This document shows, one piece after another, positions 17,333-26,048 of a stretch of 64,000 bases of DNA. Under the pieces are notes generated by a model. That model was not told the origin of the DNA, made no database searches, and saw only the letters and a program-made list of their open reading frames with translations. This DNA comes from Treponema sp. Marseille-Q4130 (GTDB lineage: Bacteria > Spirochaetota > Spirochaetia > Treponematales > Treponemataceae). Within the stretch, counting starts at the first letter, position 1; every line of letters begins with the position of its first letter. The stretch covers positions 1-64,000 of the forward strand of contig NZ_JACSET010000008.1 of assembly GCF_014334325.1 (NCBI RefSeq), given 5' to 3'. The position numbers and the translations under genes are program-made.

Positions 17333-18229
17333 ATGAATAGATTTTCAAAAATGACGGCCGCTATTGCCGTTTGGAGCCGCATGGCGTTAGCGGCAGCTGT
17401 GTTTGTTTTATGCAGCGGAGCCTTCGCCGCGGCGCAGACAAACGCGGCATCGCCCGCCTTTAAAGTCGAAGAACAAAACTTTCAAAGAAACGGCATGAAA
17501 ATATCCGGAGAGCTTTTTATACCCGACCGAGCATCGCCCGTGCCCTTGGTCATCCTTTCGCACGGATTCGGCGGAAACCGCGGAGGCGTTAAAGGCTATG
17601 CCGAATCTTTTGCGGAACGGGGTATTGCCGCATACATTTTCGAGTTTATCGGCGGCGGCGAGCATATCAAAAGCGACGGAAAAATGACGGAAATGTCGGT
17701 GCTTACCGAAGCCGAAGATTTGATTGTCATTCTCGATAACTTAAAAGCCGACGCGCGTTTTAAGGCGGAGCAAATCTTTTTATTCGGAGAAAGTCAAGGA
17801 GGATTTGTTTCGACGTATGTTGCCGCGATGCGTCCCTCCGATGTCGCGGGCTTGGTTTTATTATACCCCGCTTTTGTGTTGCATGATTACGTTCGGCGGC
17901 GCACACCCGATCCGGAACGAATTCCCGACACAATGAAGCTGCTCGGAAAAACCGTCGGGCGGATTTATAATAAGGATGTACTGTCCTTTGATATTTATAC
18001 ATTGATGCCCCGGTATTCAGGCAAAACGCTCATCATTCACGGAAGCGACGATTCGCTTGTACCGCTGTCGTATTCGGAACAGGCGGTCAAAACCTTCCCC
18101 GATGCGAAGCTCATAAAGCTCGACGGGGCAGGTCACGTCTTTTACGGAAACGCGATGCGGAAAGCCGCGGACGATGCGGTACAATTTGTACAAAGCATAA
18201 TCGGCGAAAAAAGACCTCAGACTCGGTAA
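17333..18229 (+). CDS. Exported alpha/beta hydrolase (esterase-like)
   Basis: A 298-residue secreted or periplasmic hydrolase. A long signal peptide ends at AFAAAQ near residue 35. The catalytic set is visible: oxyanion HGFGGNRGG (~71), nucleophile elbow GESQGG (~162), Asp in IIHGSDDSLVP (~245) and His in GAGHVFYG (~270). The layout resembles cinnamoyl or acyl esterases; the substrate cannot be told. GGAG precedes the start. It stands alone between two terminators. Confidence 0.85.
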   Translation: MNRFSKMTAAIAVWSRMALAAAVFVLCSGAFAAAQTNAASPAFKVEEQNFQRNGMKISGELFIPDRASPVPLVILSHGFGGNRGGVKGYAESFAERGIAAYIFEFIGGGEHIKSDGKMTEMSVLTEAEDLIVILDNLKADARFKAEQIFLFGESQGGFVSTYVAAMRPSDVAGLVLLYPAFVLHDYVRRRTPDPERIPDTMKLLGKTVGRIYNKDVLSFDIYTLMPRYSGKTLIIHGSDDSLVPLSYSEQAVKTFPDAKLIKLDGAGHVFYGNAMRKAADDAVQFVQSIIGEKRPQTR

Positions 18230-18502
18230 AAGAGTAAGCGAATAGAAAACTTTTTTGCTGCCGTTGTATAAAAATTATTTTGGCGTTTAATATGAAAAAC
18301 AAGGAAACGGAAAACTTAAACCCTACTTTAACTTGTATAGTAAAAATACGATACTGACGCTGTTGTGAGACGGCGCCGCTCTGTGTTGAGCGCCGTGCAG
18401 ACCGCACGAAGGACGAAGACTGCAGAATTATACCAACTGCCGCCGCATTTGACACGGTTAAAACCGGACGATGCGCCTTTTCGAGCCCCTGCCGTTTAAC
18501 AC

Positions 18503-18549
18503 TCCGGCTGCTTTTAATTTGACTTGTAAAACAGCCGGAATATTTTTAT
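18503..18549 (+). terminator. Terminator after the hydrolase
   Basis: A 13-base stem (TCCGGCTG then TTTTA, one bulged C) with a ten-base loop is followed by ATATTTTTATT. The remaining 18230-18500 stretch holds no gene I can see. Confidence 0.65.
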
Positions 18550-19061
18550 TGCGCTTGTTGAGCTGCTTCAAAAAATTTCTGCATGGGCTTTATCAGATTC
18601 GGCGCAAGGACTCTATTTAAGTTTAGCGGAGCCGCCGGCGGCGTATTCTTTACGATAGAATTGTTCAAGGCGATCGGTTCGCCTAAAAAATAGAACGTAG
18701 CAACACCATGGTAATTATCATCGATCACATTCAGCCCTGTTTCCCATTTAAAAACCAGCAAAGTACCGAATACCTTTTGCAGCGTTTCACGCTTTGCGGC
18801 AAAGGCCTGCCCCACATCGGCGCGGGTACGGTTTTGCAGCATAAACAAAACGGGCGAATAACAGTAAATACCGTTTATTCCCACTCTTTCTTGCGCCTGT
18901 AAGGTAAAATACGGCGCAAAAAAATCAATATGGTCAACCGTATCCGGCGGCGGCTCCGGTCGGCGGTAGACATTATGCCCGATAAACCGCTGCAATTCCG
19001 ACACATCTCCGACATCTTGAATTAAGATGTTTTTGTTTCTCACTGAATCGAATAAGTCCAT
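18546..19061 (-). CDS. Protein of unknown function
   Basis: 171 residues, soluble, with no signal peptide or membrane segment. The middle (VGINGIYCYSPVLFML...) and the LLVFKWETGLNVIDDNYHGVATFYFLGEPIAL region look like a compact alpha/beta fold, and the end is Ala/Gln-rich. I do not recognise the family. It is preceded by the 3' fragment of the dispersed element (19072-19096), whose GGGAG lies 11 bases before the ATG. Confidence 0.6.
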   Translation of the reverse strand: MDLFDSVRNKNILIQDVGDVSELQRFIGHNVYRRPEPPPDTVDHIDFFAPYFTLQAQERVGINGIYCYSPVLFMLQNRTRADVGQAFAAKRETLQKVFGTLLVFKWETGLNVIDDNYHGVATFYFLGEPIALNNSIVKNTPPAAPLNLNRVLAPNLIKPMQKFFEAAQQAQ

Positions 19062-19071
19062 AGTTTAAAAA

Positions 19072-19096
19072 CTCCCATAAAAACTTTTGCAGAAAG
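19072..19096 (-). repeat. Dispersed element, fragment (copy 4, 3' end)
   Basis: On the minus strand CTTTC then GCAAAAGTTTTTATGGGAG is identical to the end of copy 1. It again places GGGAG before a start codon. Confidence 0.7.
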
Positions 19097-19151
19097 TAAG
19101 ACAGCCGGCGTTTTACCGGCAGCACGATACAAAACGATGCAACAGCACCCG

Positions 19152-20471
19152 TTAAAGCGGTGAGTTACTAAAACCAAAACGGAAATTCTTTTTATACAGC
19201 CTCCAGTGTTTGTTGTTTTTTGCGTCGTTAAAGGCGCCGGCCAGTTCCGAAGGAGTGGTAAAATCGGTACAGTTACCTTCGCCGAGGATTTCAGTGTACA
19301 GAACGCAGCTTGCATTATCGCCCGTCGCGCGTGTCGGCAAATCGGCCAAAACTTGTGTAAACGCTTGTGCGGTAAGCCGATTGTTGTCGCAGTCCAGCTC
19401 TTTCAAATCGGTACACCCTTGTACGTTAAGGGAACTAAGCTGATTGTTGTAGCACTCCAGCCGTTCCAAAGCTATACACCCTTGTACGGTAAGGGAGGTA
19501 AGCTGATTGTTCAAGCAGTCCAGCCCTTTCAAAGCCGTACACCCTTGTACGGTAAGGGAGGTAAGCCGATTGTTCCAGCAGTCCAGCCATTTCAAAGCCG
19601 TACACCCTTGTACGTTAAGGGAGGTAAGCCGATTGTCCCAGCAGTACAGCTCTTTCAAAGCCGTACACCCTTGTACGGTAAGGGAGGTAAGCTGATTGTA
19701 GCAGCAGTTCAGCGATTCCAAAGCTATACACCCTTGTACGTTAAGGGAGGTAAGCCGATTGTTTCTGCAGTCCAGCCCTTTCAAAGCCGTACACCCTTGT
19801 ACGTTAAGGGAGGTAAGCTGATTGTTCAAGCAGTACAGCCGTTCCAAAGCCGTACACCCTTGTACGGTAAGGGAGGTAAGCTGATTGTTGCTGCAGTTCA
19901 GCGATTCCAAAGCCGTACACCCTTGTACGTTAAGGGAGGTAAGCTGATTGTTGTTGCAGTACAGCCCTTTCAAAGCCGTACACCCTTGTACGGTAAGGGA
20001 ACTAAGCCGATTGTTCCAGCAGTACAGCTCTTTCAAAGCGGTACACCCTTGTACGTTAAGGGAACTAAGCTGATTGTTGCTGCAGTCCAGTATTTCCAAA
20101 GCGCTTAAGCCTTGTACATTGAGCGCGGTACTATCATTATTGCCGTAGACGCGGCAGTACAACTGGCTGATGTTTCCCTTCAGGATGACGGCGATACCGG
20201 ATGCGTTCAGTGTGGTCGTAGAGCCGCTTGCAAGGCTTGGTACGGTACCGCCTTCTACCGTAACGGCAGTACCGTCCGCCGTTATCACCGAAACCGTGAC
20301 GGTGCCGGCTTTAAAAACGAGCGAGGCTCCGCCCTTAACAAGAGGCGCTTGCGGTGTGCCTTCCGTACCTTCTTCGCTTGCAGCATTCGAACAGCCGGTA
20401 AATACCATTGTGATGAGGAGCACAAAAGCCGCTCCCAAAAAGGCAAATGCCTTTGAATTATGTATTTTCAT
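19152..20471 (-). CDS. Leucine-rich-repeat lipoprotein, 12 repeats
   Basis: A 439-residue lipoprotein. The signal from the ATG at 20471 ends in the lipobox VFTGC; GGAGGAAATAT precedes this ATG. Residues ~115-365 are twelve 21-residue units of the form CTALKxLxCxNNxLTSLxVQG, a solenoid like that of internalins and treponemal LRR proteins, flanked by short unique caps. A surface adhesion or binding role is family inference. The nearly identical DNA units make copy-number change by recombination likely. It is divergent from a two-component pair (20548-21802). Confidence 0.85.
   Translation of the reverse strand: MKIHNSKAFAFLGAAFVLLITMVFTGCSNAASEEGTEGTPQAPLVKGGASLVFKAGTVTVSVITADGTAVTVEGGTVPSLASGSTTTLNASGIAVILKGNISQLYCRVYGNNDSTALNVQGLSALEILDCSNNQLSSLNVQGCTALKELYCWNNRLSSLTVQGCTALKGLYCNNNQLTSLNVQGCTALESLNCSNNQLTSLTVQGCTALERLYCLNNQLTSLNVQGCTALKGLDCRNNRLTSLNVQGCIALESLNCCYNQLTSLTVQGCTALKELYCWDNRLTSLNVQGCTALKWLDCWNNRLTSLTVQGCTALKGLDCLNNQLTSLTVQGCIALERLECYNNQLSSLNVQGCTDLKELDCDNNRLTAQAFTQVLADLPTRATGDNASCVLYTEILGEGNCTDFTTPSELAGAFNDAKNNKHWRLYKKNFRFGFSNSPL
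19390..20118 (-). repeat. Tandem array, 12 x 63 bp, inside the LRR gene
   Basis: The motif TACACCCTTGTACG recurs every 63 bases from 19412 to about 20105. The period is a multiple of three and keeps the reading frame. Confidence 0.9.
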
Positions 20472-20547
20472 ATATTTCCTCCAACACCCTTTAATACAAA
20501 GCTTCCGAATTTTATTATGATTATACTTCAACTTCTTTAAAAATGCA

Positions 20548-21156
20548 ATGCAGCTCGAACGGCTTAAAACAATACAGGCAGAGCAAAATAATTTCAGCCG
20601 CGACCTTCACGACGGAGTTGCACAAAATCTTGCCGCACTGAAAATCTATCTTGAAAAAGAAGACTTTTCAAAATCGAAGTTCTATGCAAATCAGGCGCTG
20701 AACGAAATCCGCTATATGATCGGTTCCGGAAGTATTGAGTTTACGGAAGATTTTGAAAAAATCGTGCGTGAAATTTGCATTGCGTTTGAAGCGAATTTCG
20801 GAATAAAAACGAATCTTTACGTTGCAAGTCAAAAAACAGCGGCACTTAAAAAAACGCAAAAAACGCATCTTATTCGGATTTTGCAGGAAGCGTTGAGCAA
20901 TATCTTCCGGCATTCCGATGCGACACAAGTCGAAATAAAAATCGTAGACGGGATCGATGACTTCCGTTTTATAATCTGCGATAACGGAAAAGGTTTTGAA
21001 AAAACCGAAGTTGAAAGTAAAAATCAAAAAGATGGGGCAAAACAGTACGGACTTACCAATATCAAAAAACGTGCCCGGCTTATCGGCGGCGATGCCGATT
21101 TTATAAACGAAGGAGGATTTACAATTGCAGTCACCGTTAAAGATTCTGTTCGTTGA
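20548..21156 (+). CDS. NarL-type sensor histidine kinase, lacking an input domain
   Basis: 202 residues comprising only the kinase core: HisKA_3 with the phospho-His in FSRDLHDGVAQNLAAL near residue 22, then an ATPase domain with EALSNIFRHS, ICDNGKGFE and YGLTNIKKRARLIGG. No sensor or membrane part is present. Upstream the frame is open for only ten codons to a stop, and there is no ribosome-binding site, so the gene is probably truncated at its 5' end or is read from an unusual start. Compare the complete homologue at 37701-38603. Confidence 0.75.
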   Translation: MQLERLKTIQAEQNNFSRDLHDGVAQNLAALKIYLEKEDFSKSKFYANQALNEIRYMIGSGSIEFTEDFEKIVREICIAFEANFGIKTNLYVASQKTAALKKTQKTHLIRILQEALSNIFRHSDATQVEIKIVDGIDDFRFIICDNGKGFEKTEVESKNQKDGAKQYGLTNIKKRARLIGGDADFINEGGFTIAVTVKDSVR

Positions 21157-21802
21157 CGACCACACAGGTTTGCGGGACGGAATGATTTTTATGCTCCAAA
21201 ACAAAAATCCGTCGCTTTCCATAACAGGTGCGGGGACAATCCCTGAAGCGGTCAAAAAACTTAATAAAGATAAAGATATCAAAATTGTGATTTTGGATTT
21301 GAATCTCGACGGCGAAAATTCACTTGAATCGGTTTCAAAAATAAAAAAAGCGAATCCCGATATTTTGATTTTGATTTACACTATGTACAATGATGATATT
21401 CACGCAGAAAATGCGCTGTTGCTCGGTGTCCAAGGCTTTATCACAAAAGAAGCCTCAGTCGACGAAGTTGAAAAAGCGATTCTTGCAGTAGGTTCCGGGA
21501 ACACGTATTACAATAGAGCGGCAAGCAAAGTTTTGTACGCTCTTTTACCGCAGAACAAGGGCAAGCATATCGTTCGTGACGAAAAAAGTTATCTCTTTGA
21601 CAATTACAAAAGTCTTTCAAAAAAAGAACAGGAAGTTTTCATTCATCTCGCCCAAGGTCTTGATATCGTTGAAATTGCGGCGCGGCTCGGAAAATCAAAA
21701 AAAACAATTTTGAATCAGCGGACTGCGGTTTACGGAAAAATGTTTATCCGAGACAGGCACGATTTGATTGAAAAAGCAAAGTTTTTAGGGCTGATATTTT
21801 AA
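21125..21802 (+). CDS. LuxR/NarL-type response regulator
   Basis: 225 residues. The receiver domain has the acidic pair in LFVDDHTG and the phospho-Asp in VILDLNLDGE, with the conserved Lys in GFITKEAS. The C-terminal HTH is SLSKKEQEVFIHLAQGLDIVEIAA. It overlaps the kinase gene by 32 bases, so the two form a two-component pair. The divergent LRR lipoprotein gene is a plausible target. Confidence 0.88.
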   Translation: MQSPLKILFVDDHTGLRDGMIFMLQNKNPSLSITGAGTIPEAVKKLNKDKDIKIVILDLNLDGENSLESVSKIKKANPDILILIYTMYNDDIHAENALLLGVQGFITKEASVDEVEKAILAVGSGNTYYNRAASKVLYALLPQNKGKHIVRDEKSYLFDNYKSLSKKEQEVFIHLAQGLDIVEIAARLGKSKKTILNQRTAVYGKMFIRDRHDLIEKAKFLGLIF

Positions 21803-21942
21803 TGAAAGAAAGTTCAATGAAACAAAGAATTTTTACAATCGTTTTCACGGTTACAGGCATTTCGATTAAAGTACATATTTTCGTATATTTTTACTTTATC
21901 TTTTTTTTCCTTTTTGATTTGTTACCGGTTTTTAAAGTTTAA
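21802..21942 (+). CDS. Short hydrophobic peptide overlapping the regulator stop
   Basis: A 46-residue frame begins in a TAATG overlap with the response-regulator stop codon. After a charged start (MKESSMKQR) it is almost wholly hydrophobic and aromatic, enough for one or two membrane passes. It may be a real small protein or the 5' remnant of a membrane gene like 38600-39184, which sits next to the other regulator. Its second half lies in a direct repeat (21866-21993). Confidence 0.35.
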   Translation: MKESSMKQRIFTIVFTVTGISIKVHIFVYFYFIFFFLFDLLPVFKV

Positions 21943-21993
21943 CAACCCCGACGCAGAGTACAGGAATATTAAACCCTCCGCACGAATAAAAAA
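21866..21993 (+). repeat. Direct repeat, left copy, flanking BrnTA
   Basis: 128 bases from TTAAAGTACATATTTTCG to CACGAATAAAAAA, with a near-identical copy at 22638-22763. Confidence 0.9.
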
Positions 21994-22039
21994 TACCGAT
22001 ATTTTGGAAACTATACGAGCTATAGCATTATAAAAAAGA

Positions 22040-22068
22040 TTGACAAGCATACATAAAAGAAATACAAT
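22040..22068 (+). promoter_or_regulatory. Promoter of brnTA
   Basis: TTGACA and TACAAT are 17 bases apart, 27 bases before the brnT start. Confidence 0.7.
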
Positions 22069-22094
22069 TTAGATATACAAAAGAGGTGTTTTTA

Positions 22095-22400
22095 ATGACA
22101 GTCGTTCAAGGGCGTTTTGAATGGGATAGCGAAAAGAATGAAATAAACATTAAAAAGCACGGATTCTCTTTTGAAGAAATTCTTAGCGTGTTCGATGATC
22201 CTCATTTTATCGAAAGAGCGGATTTAGAGCATTCAACTATCGAAGAAGAAAGATTTATTGGATTTGGCAGTATAAACGGATTAGTAATCGTTGCAACAAT
22301 TTTCATAGAGCGGGATCGAATAAGAATTATCTCTTCACGTCTTGCAACAAAAAAAGAGGAGGCTTTTTATTATGAACAACAAAAAAACTTTGACAGCTGA
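22095..22400 (+). CDS. brnT: BrnT-family toxin
   Basis: A 101-residue ribonuclease toxin of the BrnT family. The pattern FEWDSEKNEINIKKHGFSFEEILSVFDDP at the start and the RIRIISSRLATKKEEAFYYEQ end are characteristic. I prefer the ATG at 22095, behind GAGGTG, over a GTG three codons earlier. It overlaps the antitoxin gene by 29 bases. The pair is A+T-rich and lies between direct repeats. Confidence 0.9.
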   Translation: MTVVQGRFEWDSEKNEINIKKHGFSFEEILSVFDDPHFIERADLEHSTIEEERFIGFGSINGLVIVATIFIERDRIRIISSRLATKKEEAFYYEQQKNFDS

Positions 22401-22629
22401 AAGAGTTGCAGAAATCAGAGCAAGGGGAATTGATTTTTCAGATATTCCCGAAATTACGGATTTTACCGGCTTTCAACCCAGATATCCGCAATATTTTAAA
22501 CCTAAAAGAGAACAAGTTTCAATTAGATTAAGCAAATATCTCGTTGATCACTTCAAGGCAATGGGTAAGGGGTGGCAGACAAAAGTAAATGATTTTCTAA
22601 TGGAAGCAGTAGATAAAGGTCAAATATGA
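22372..22629 (+). CDS. brnA: BrnA-family antitoxin
   Basis: 85 residues that bind and neutralise BrnT and repress the operon. The C-terminal ribbon-helix-helix is visible as REQVSIRLSKYLVDHFKAMGKGWQTKVNDFLMEAV. AGGAGG precedes the ATG at 22372, inside the end of brnT. Confidence 0.9.
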   Translation: MNNKKTLTAERVAEIRARGIDFSDIPEITDFTGFQPRYPQYFKPKREQVSIRLSKYLVDHFKAMGKGWQTKVNDFLMEAVDKGQI

Positions 22630-22637
22630 AAACATAC

Positions 22638-22763
22638 TTAAAGTACATATTTTCGTATATTTTCACTTTATCTTTTTTTCCTTTTTGATTTGTTGCGGGT
22701 TCTAAAGTTTAACAAACCCGACACAGAGTACAGGAATATTAAACCCTCCGCACGAATAAAAAA
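22638..22763 (+). repeat. Direct repeat, right copy, flanking BrnTA
   Basis: 126 bases matching 21866-21993 with a few substitutions and short indels. Confidence 0.9.
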
Positions 22764-22883
22764 CCTATAAACGAATTTAACGGCACAGCCGATACCATGC
22801 TTATTCCGATAGCGGCGCGGATTTATGCGTCTAAACGCTTCCCCGAATATTTTATAAAGTACGCGACGACGGCGGAAGAACGA

Positions 22884-24194
22884 TTATCCTGCGACTTCGG
22901 AGATTATCGCGCGCAGTTCCGCTTCCGACGAAATCGCCGCCCTCGCAATGCGGGAAATTTTCAGCACCGATGCGATGCGCTCGGGCATCTTAGGCGCTTC
23001 GCCGGTCGTTTGGCGGATATAATCCGCTGACAGACACGGATGATCGCGTGCGACGATGACGACGGCTCCCCCGTCTTCCGCCGATATATCCGCTTTGAGT
23101 TTTGCCGCAGCGTAGGCGCGCCCCGTGTGGCGGTCGGCAAGTATGCCGTATTTTACAAAAAGCTCTTTTACCGCATCGTCGGTCACGGCATCGGTAAGCT
23201 TTACCGGATACACGAAATTGCGCATCATCAGTTTATTTGCGGAAAACACTTCTTCGAGCCGCTCGATGTTCGACGGATCGGTCGGATCGGCAGGTCTTCG
23301 GTCGGCATACGGAACGACCGAATCGAGGACGATGCAGTCGCCTGCCGCATCGACGGTGAGCGCATCGGCTGCGGGAATAAAAAACCCGTTCAAAGGCAGC
23401 GCAAAACGCCAGCTGTACAAACCCGCGACGATATTGCTGTAGTTGCCCGGTGCGAGCGCGTAGTACATATCGCCGGGCACTTCGTCTTTCAAACGGGAAA
23501 ACGCGAACGGATAAAAAAACGCCTGAGGCAAAAGCCGCCCGATATTTGCGGTATTTGCGACGGTCAGCCGCTTCGCTTCGGAAAAATCCCTGTCCGCGAA
23601 GATCGCGCGCACGAGGTTTCGACAATCGTCTTCCGTTCCTTCGATCTCTACGGGATAGATATTGCCTCCGTTCCAACAATAATCGCTTTCCTGCATACCG
23701 TATACGCTCCCTTTCGGACAGACGACGACGGCTTTTATGCGTTTTTTCCCGCGCAGCTCGTGTGCGAGGACGGCACCGGTTTCACGCCGCGTCACCGCCA
23801 AAATCGTCGCGCTGCTGTCCCTCATCTGCAAAATCGTTTCGAGACAGGCCGTAAGGTATGCGATACCGAAATCGCGGTGACAGCCGGAAGGTCCGTGAAA
23901 GAGTTCGAGCATAAAAAGCGCATCGTCGAGGCGACGAACGGCAGGTTCGAACGGAAAAGCTTTTGTCGCGATCGTTTCGCAGATGATCGGGCTGAATTCA
24001 TCTTTAATAAAAGCGGACGTGAGCGCTCCTGCAACCGACGCGAACGACGTCGTTTTATCGGTATAGAGGATCCAGCGGCGCAAGTCTTCCGTGTCCGAAG
24101 GCACATAGAGTCCGCCGTCTTTCGGCATACAGTGCAGGACGGCTTCCGCAAAGCCGACCGACAGGGCTTTGTTTCGTGTACTCGTAAATCGCAT
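22884..24194 (-). CDS. Divergent threonine-synthase homologue without the PLP lysine
   Basis: 436 residues with the overall layout of threonine synthase: N-terminus MRFTSTRNKALSVGFAEAV, then the active-site region, then DPTDPSNIERL. The block that normally reads GPTxAFKD with the PLP lysine reads GPSGCHRD, so Lys is Arg (codon CGC at about 23910). The SGDTG-type and PSGNFGN-type phosphate loops are also altered (ATILAVTRRETG, APGNYSN). A normal PLP enzyme is therefore unlikely; a changed activity or a non-catalytic role is possible. The start at 24194 is six bases after a TATAAT box with no Shine-Dalgarno sequence. Confidence 0.78.
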   Translation of the reverse strand: MRFTSTRNKALSVGFAEAVLHCMPKDGGLYVPSDTEDLRRWILYTDKTTSFASVAGALTSAFIKDEFSPIICETIATKAFPFEPAVRRLDDALFMLELFHGPSGCHRDFGIAYLTACLETILQMRDSSATILAVTRRETGAVLAHELRGKKRIKAVVVCPKGSVYGMQESDYCWNGGNIYPVEIEGTEDDCRNLVRAIFADRDFSEAKRLTVANTANIGRLLPQAFFYPFAFSRLKDEVPGDMYYALAPGNYSNIVAGLYSWRFALPLNGFFIPAADALTVDAAGDCIVLDSVVPYADRRPADPTDPSNIERLEEVFSANKLMMRNFVYPVKLTDAVTDDAVKELFVKYGILADRHTGRAYAAAKLKADISAEDGGAVVIVARDHPCLSADYIRQTTGEAPKMPERIASVLKISRIARAAISSEAELRAIISEVAG

Positions 24195-24200
24195 AGCATT

Positions 24201-24229
24201 ATTATAGCTTGAACGGCGAGTTTTGTCAT
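24201..24229 (-). promoter_or_regulatory. Promoter giving a leaderless thrC-like transcript
   Basis: ATGACA, 17 bases, TATAAT, then six bases to the ATG. Confidence 0.65.
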
Positions 24230-24699
24230 TGCACATTTACAACGCATGTGCAATACGATCCGTACAAAAATGTGTCAGTCGGCGGAGCAATCCGAAACGT
24301 CCTGCCTATATCTCTCCACACAAATAAAAATTAATAATTTTTTGTTCTATACTTTTTCGGACGGCACGTATCGGAAGAACCCGCCCTCCGTAACTCCGCT
24401 TTCGCTCCGGCCGCGCCGCTTGCGCGTCCGCTTCGCGTTACTCCGGTCGGGCGTAGGCGCTTTTTCCAATGGATAATGGATAATGGGTAATGGATAATTA
24501 TCAATTAAATCTTTTGCGCATTCGAGACTGCGGCGACCGGTCATGTGTACGTTCATTGACGGCGGATAATCGGCTCGGTATAATTTTCGCCGATACGCGC
24601 TTGCGTGAAAAGGTGCAGTCGGGCATTGCCTGAAACGGCGCCGTGTTTACTCGCATCGCAGTGTATGGGCGAAAACGAATTATCTTTACGGAGGAAAAT
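24230..24699. other. Intergenic region with a dispersed G+C-rich repeat
   Basis: No gene is convincing here. About 24349-24466 resembles 57831-57950 (shared GTATCGGAAGAACCCGCC or a close variant, a G+C-rich core and an end GGGCGTA). It is followed by four tandem GGATAATG-like units (24470-24500). Confidence 0.45.
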
Positions 24700-25290
24700 A
24701 TGGACGCATCATCGATACTGACGACATTGCTGGGCTCATCGAGCGTTTCGAATATCGGCAAAGCGTGCGATACCGACACCGGTACGGTACGCGCGGTTCT
24801 CGCCGAAGCCGTTCCCGCACTCTTAAAAGGAGCCGGTAAACAGGCTGCCGACAAGGAATCGGCGAAAGGCTTTGCATCCGCGCTTGCCGAGCATGCGGGC
24901 GTAAGTACGGCGAACCTCGGCACCTTTATGAAAAACGTCGATTTGGATGACGGCGCAAAGATCATCAAGCACTTGCTCGGCTCGAGCGCAGCTTCCACGA
25001 CGAAGTCTATCGCAAAAACGGCAGGCACCGATGCTTCTACCGTATCGACCATCCTTGCGGCGGCAGCTCCTCTTTTGATGAGCTTGCTCGGAAAAAGCGC
25101 CGGAACCGATACGTCGAGCGCCGCACTTTCGGCGCTGATCGGCGGTGTTATGAAAAACGTAAACGTCGGCGACGTACTCGGAAGTCTTTTAGGCGCATCG
25201 GGTGCGAAAACGCAAGGAACGGCAAAAAAATCCGGAGCGTCCGATACTGCGAAGCTCGCAGGCAATTTGCTCAAGGGATTATTAAAATAA
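24700..25290 (+). CDS. DUF937 protein
   Basis: 196 residues, Ala/Ser/Gly-rich, built of repeated helical segments (SSILTTLLGSSSVSNIGKAC... and AASTTKSIAKTAGTDASTVSTILAAAAPLLM). The pattern fits the DUF937/YidB family, whose function is not established. GGAGG precedes the ATG at 24700. It is 19 bases from the following membrane-protein gene and probably co-transcribed with it. Confidence 0.8.
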   Translation: MDASSILTTLLGSSSVSNIGKACDTDTGTVRAVLAEAVPALLKGAGKQAADKESAKGFASALAEHAGVSTANLGTFMKNVDLDDGAKIIKHLLGSSAASTTKSIAKTAGTDASTVSTILAAAAPLLMSLLGKSAGTDTSSAALSALIGGVMKNVNVGDVLGSLLGASGAKTQGTAKKSGASDTAKLAGNLLKGLLK

Positions 25291-25309
25291 ATAATTTACG
25301 GGAGTATAT

Positions 25310-26041
25310 ATGGCGGTAAAACATAGGATCGTTTCGGCATCGACCGGAAAAACGGTGAGAACGGCGCCGAATGCAGGCGGACAATCGGGAAGCGCGTTGC
25401 CGCTTCGCCTCGCCGCAGTCGTACTGTGGATTTTTGCGATCGCATTTGAAGTGCTTGCGTTGTGTGTAATGACGGAAAAGATCGCGATCCCGTTTTTTGC
25501 AAAGTTTTCTCCGCTTGTTGCGGGAATCGTTTTGCTCGTCATCGATTTTATTTTCGTCGTCACGGGCGCGCAGCTTTGGAAAAAGGCGAATCGGATCGCA
25601 CCTGCGTCGGAAGCGAATGCGCTGAAGTTTTGGCTGTGGAACAATATGGGCGTCATCGCGTGTGCGGCGGCTTTCGTTCCGTTTATCGTCCTTTTGCTTT
25701 TGAATAAAGATACCGACAAGCGCACGAAAGCGGTCGGCGTTGCAGCGGCGGCGATCCTGCTCATCATCGGAGGACTTGCAAGCTACGACTTCGATCCGGT
25801 GTCGGCGGAATCCTACGCGCAGGCGGCGGGCACTCAGCAAGTGTATTGGACGGCGCACGGCAAGCGCTTTCATACGCACGAAGACTGCTCGGCGTTGAGC
25901 AGAACGGAAGAGCTTACCGCGGGAACCGTTCAGGAAGCGATCGATGCGGGACGGGAGACGATGTGTAAAATCTGCGAAAAGCGCGACGCCGCCTTGATCG
26001 AAAAAATAAAGCAGACGCCGAAAGAAAAAGACGCGGCATAA
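25310..26041 (+). CDS. Membrane protein with a C-terminal Cys/His motif
   Basis: 243 residues: a short polar start, four membrane segments (~25-48, ~62-83, ~105-127, ~140-157) and a soluble tail. The tail reads YWTAHGKRFHTHEDCSAL, then CKICEK, close to the small Ada-like Cys/His motif found at the ends of some exported proteins (YH..C..L...C..C). Metal binding is possible. With four passes both ends should be on the same side. Function unknown. Confidence 0.75.
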   Translation: MAVKHRIVSASTGKTVRTAPNAGGQSGSALPLRLAAVVLWIFAIAFEVLALCVMTEKIAIPFFAKFSPLVAGIVLLVIDFIFVVTGAQLWKKANRIAPASEANALKFWLWNNMGVIACAAAFVPFIVLLLLNKDTDKRTKAVGVAAAAILLIIGGLASYDFDPVSAESYAQAAGTQQVYWTAHGKRFHTHEDCSALSRTEELTAGTVQEAIDAGRETMCKICEKRDAALIEKIKQTPKEKDAA

Positions 26042-26048
26042 CGATGAG

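Noticed and set aside
19206-20108. A 300-codon plus-strand frame across the LRR gene
   Set aside because: It is the antisense image of the 63-base array; the minus strand has a signal peptide, lipobox and ribosome-binding site.
19390-20118. CRISPR array
   Set aside because: Units are contiguous, 63 bases, in frame and without variable spacers; the same holds for 35790-36480.
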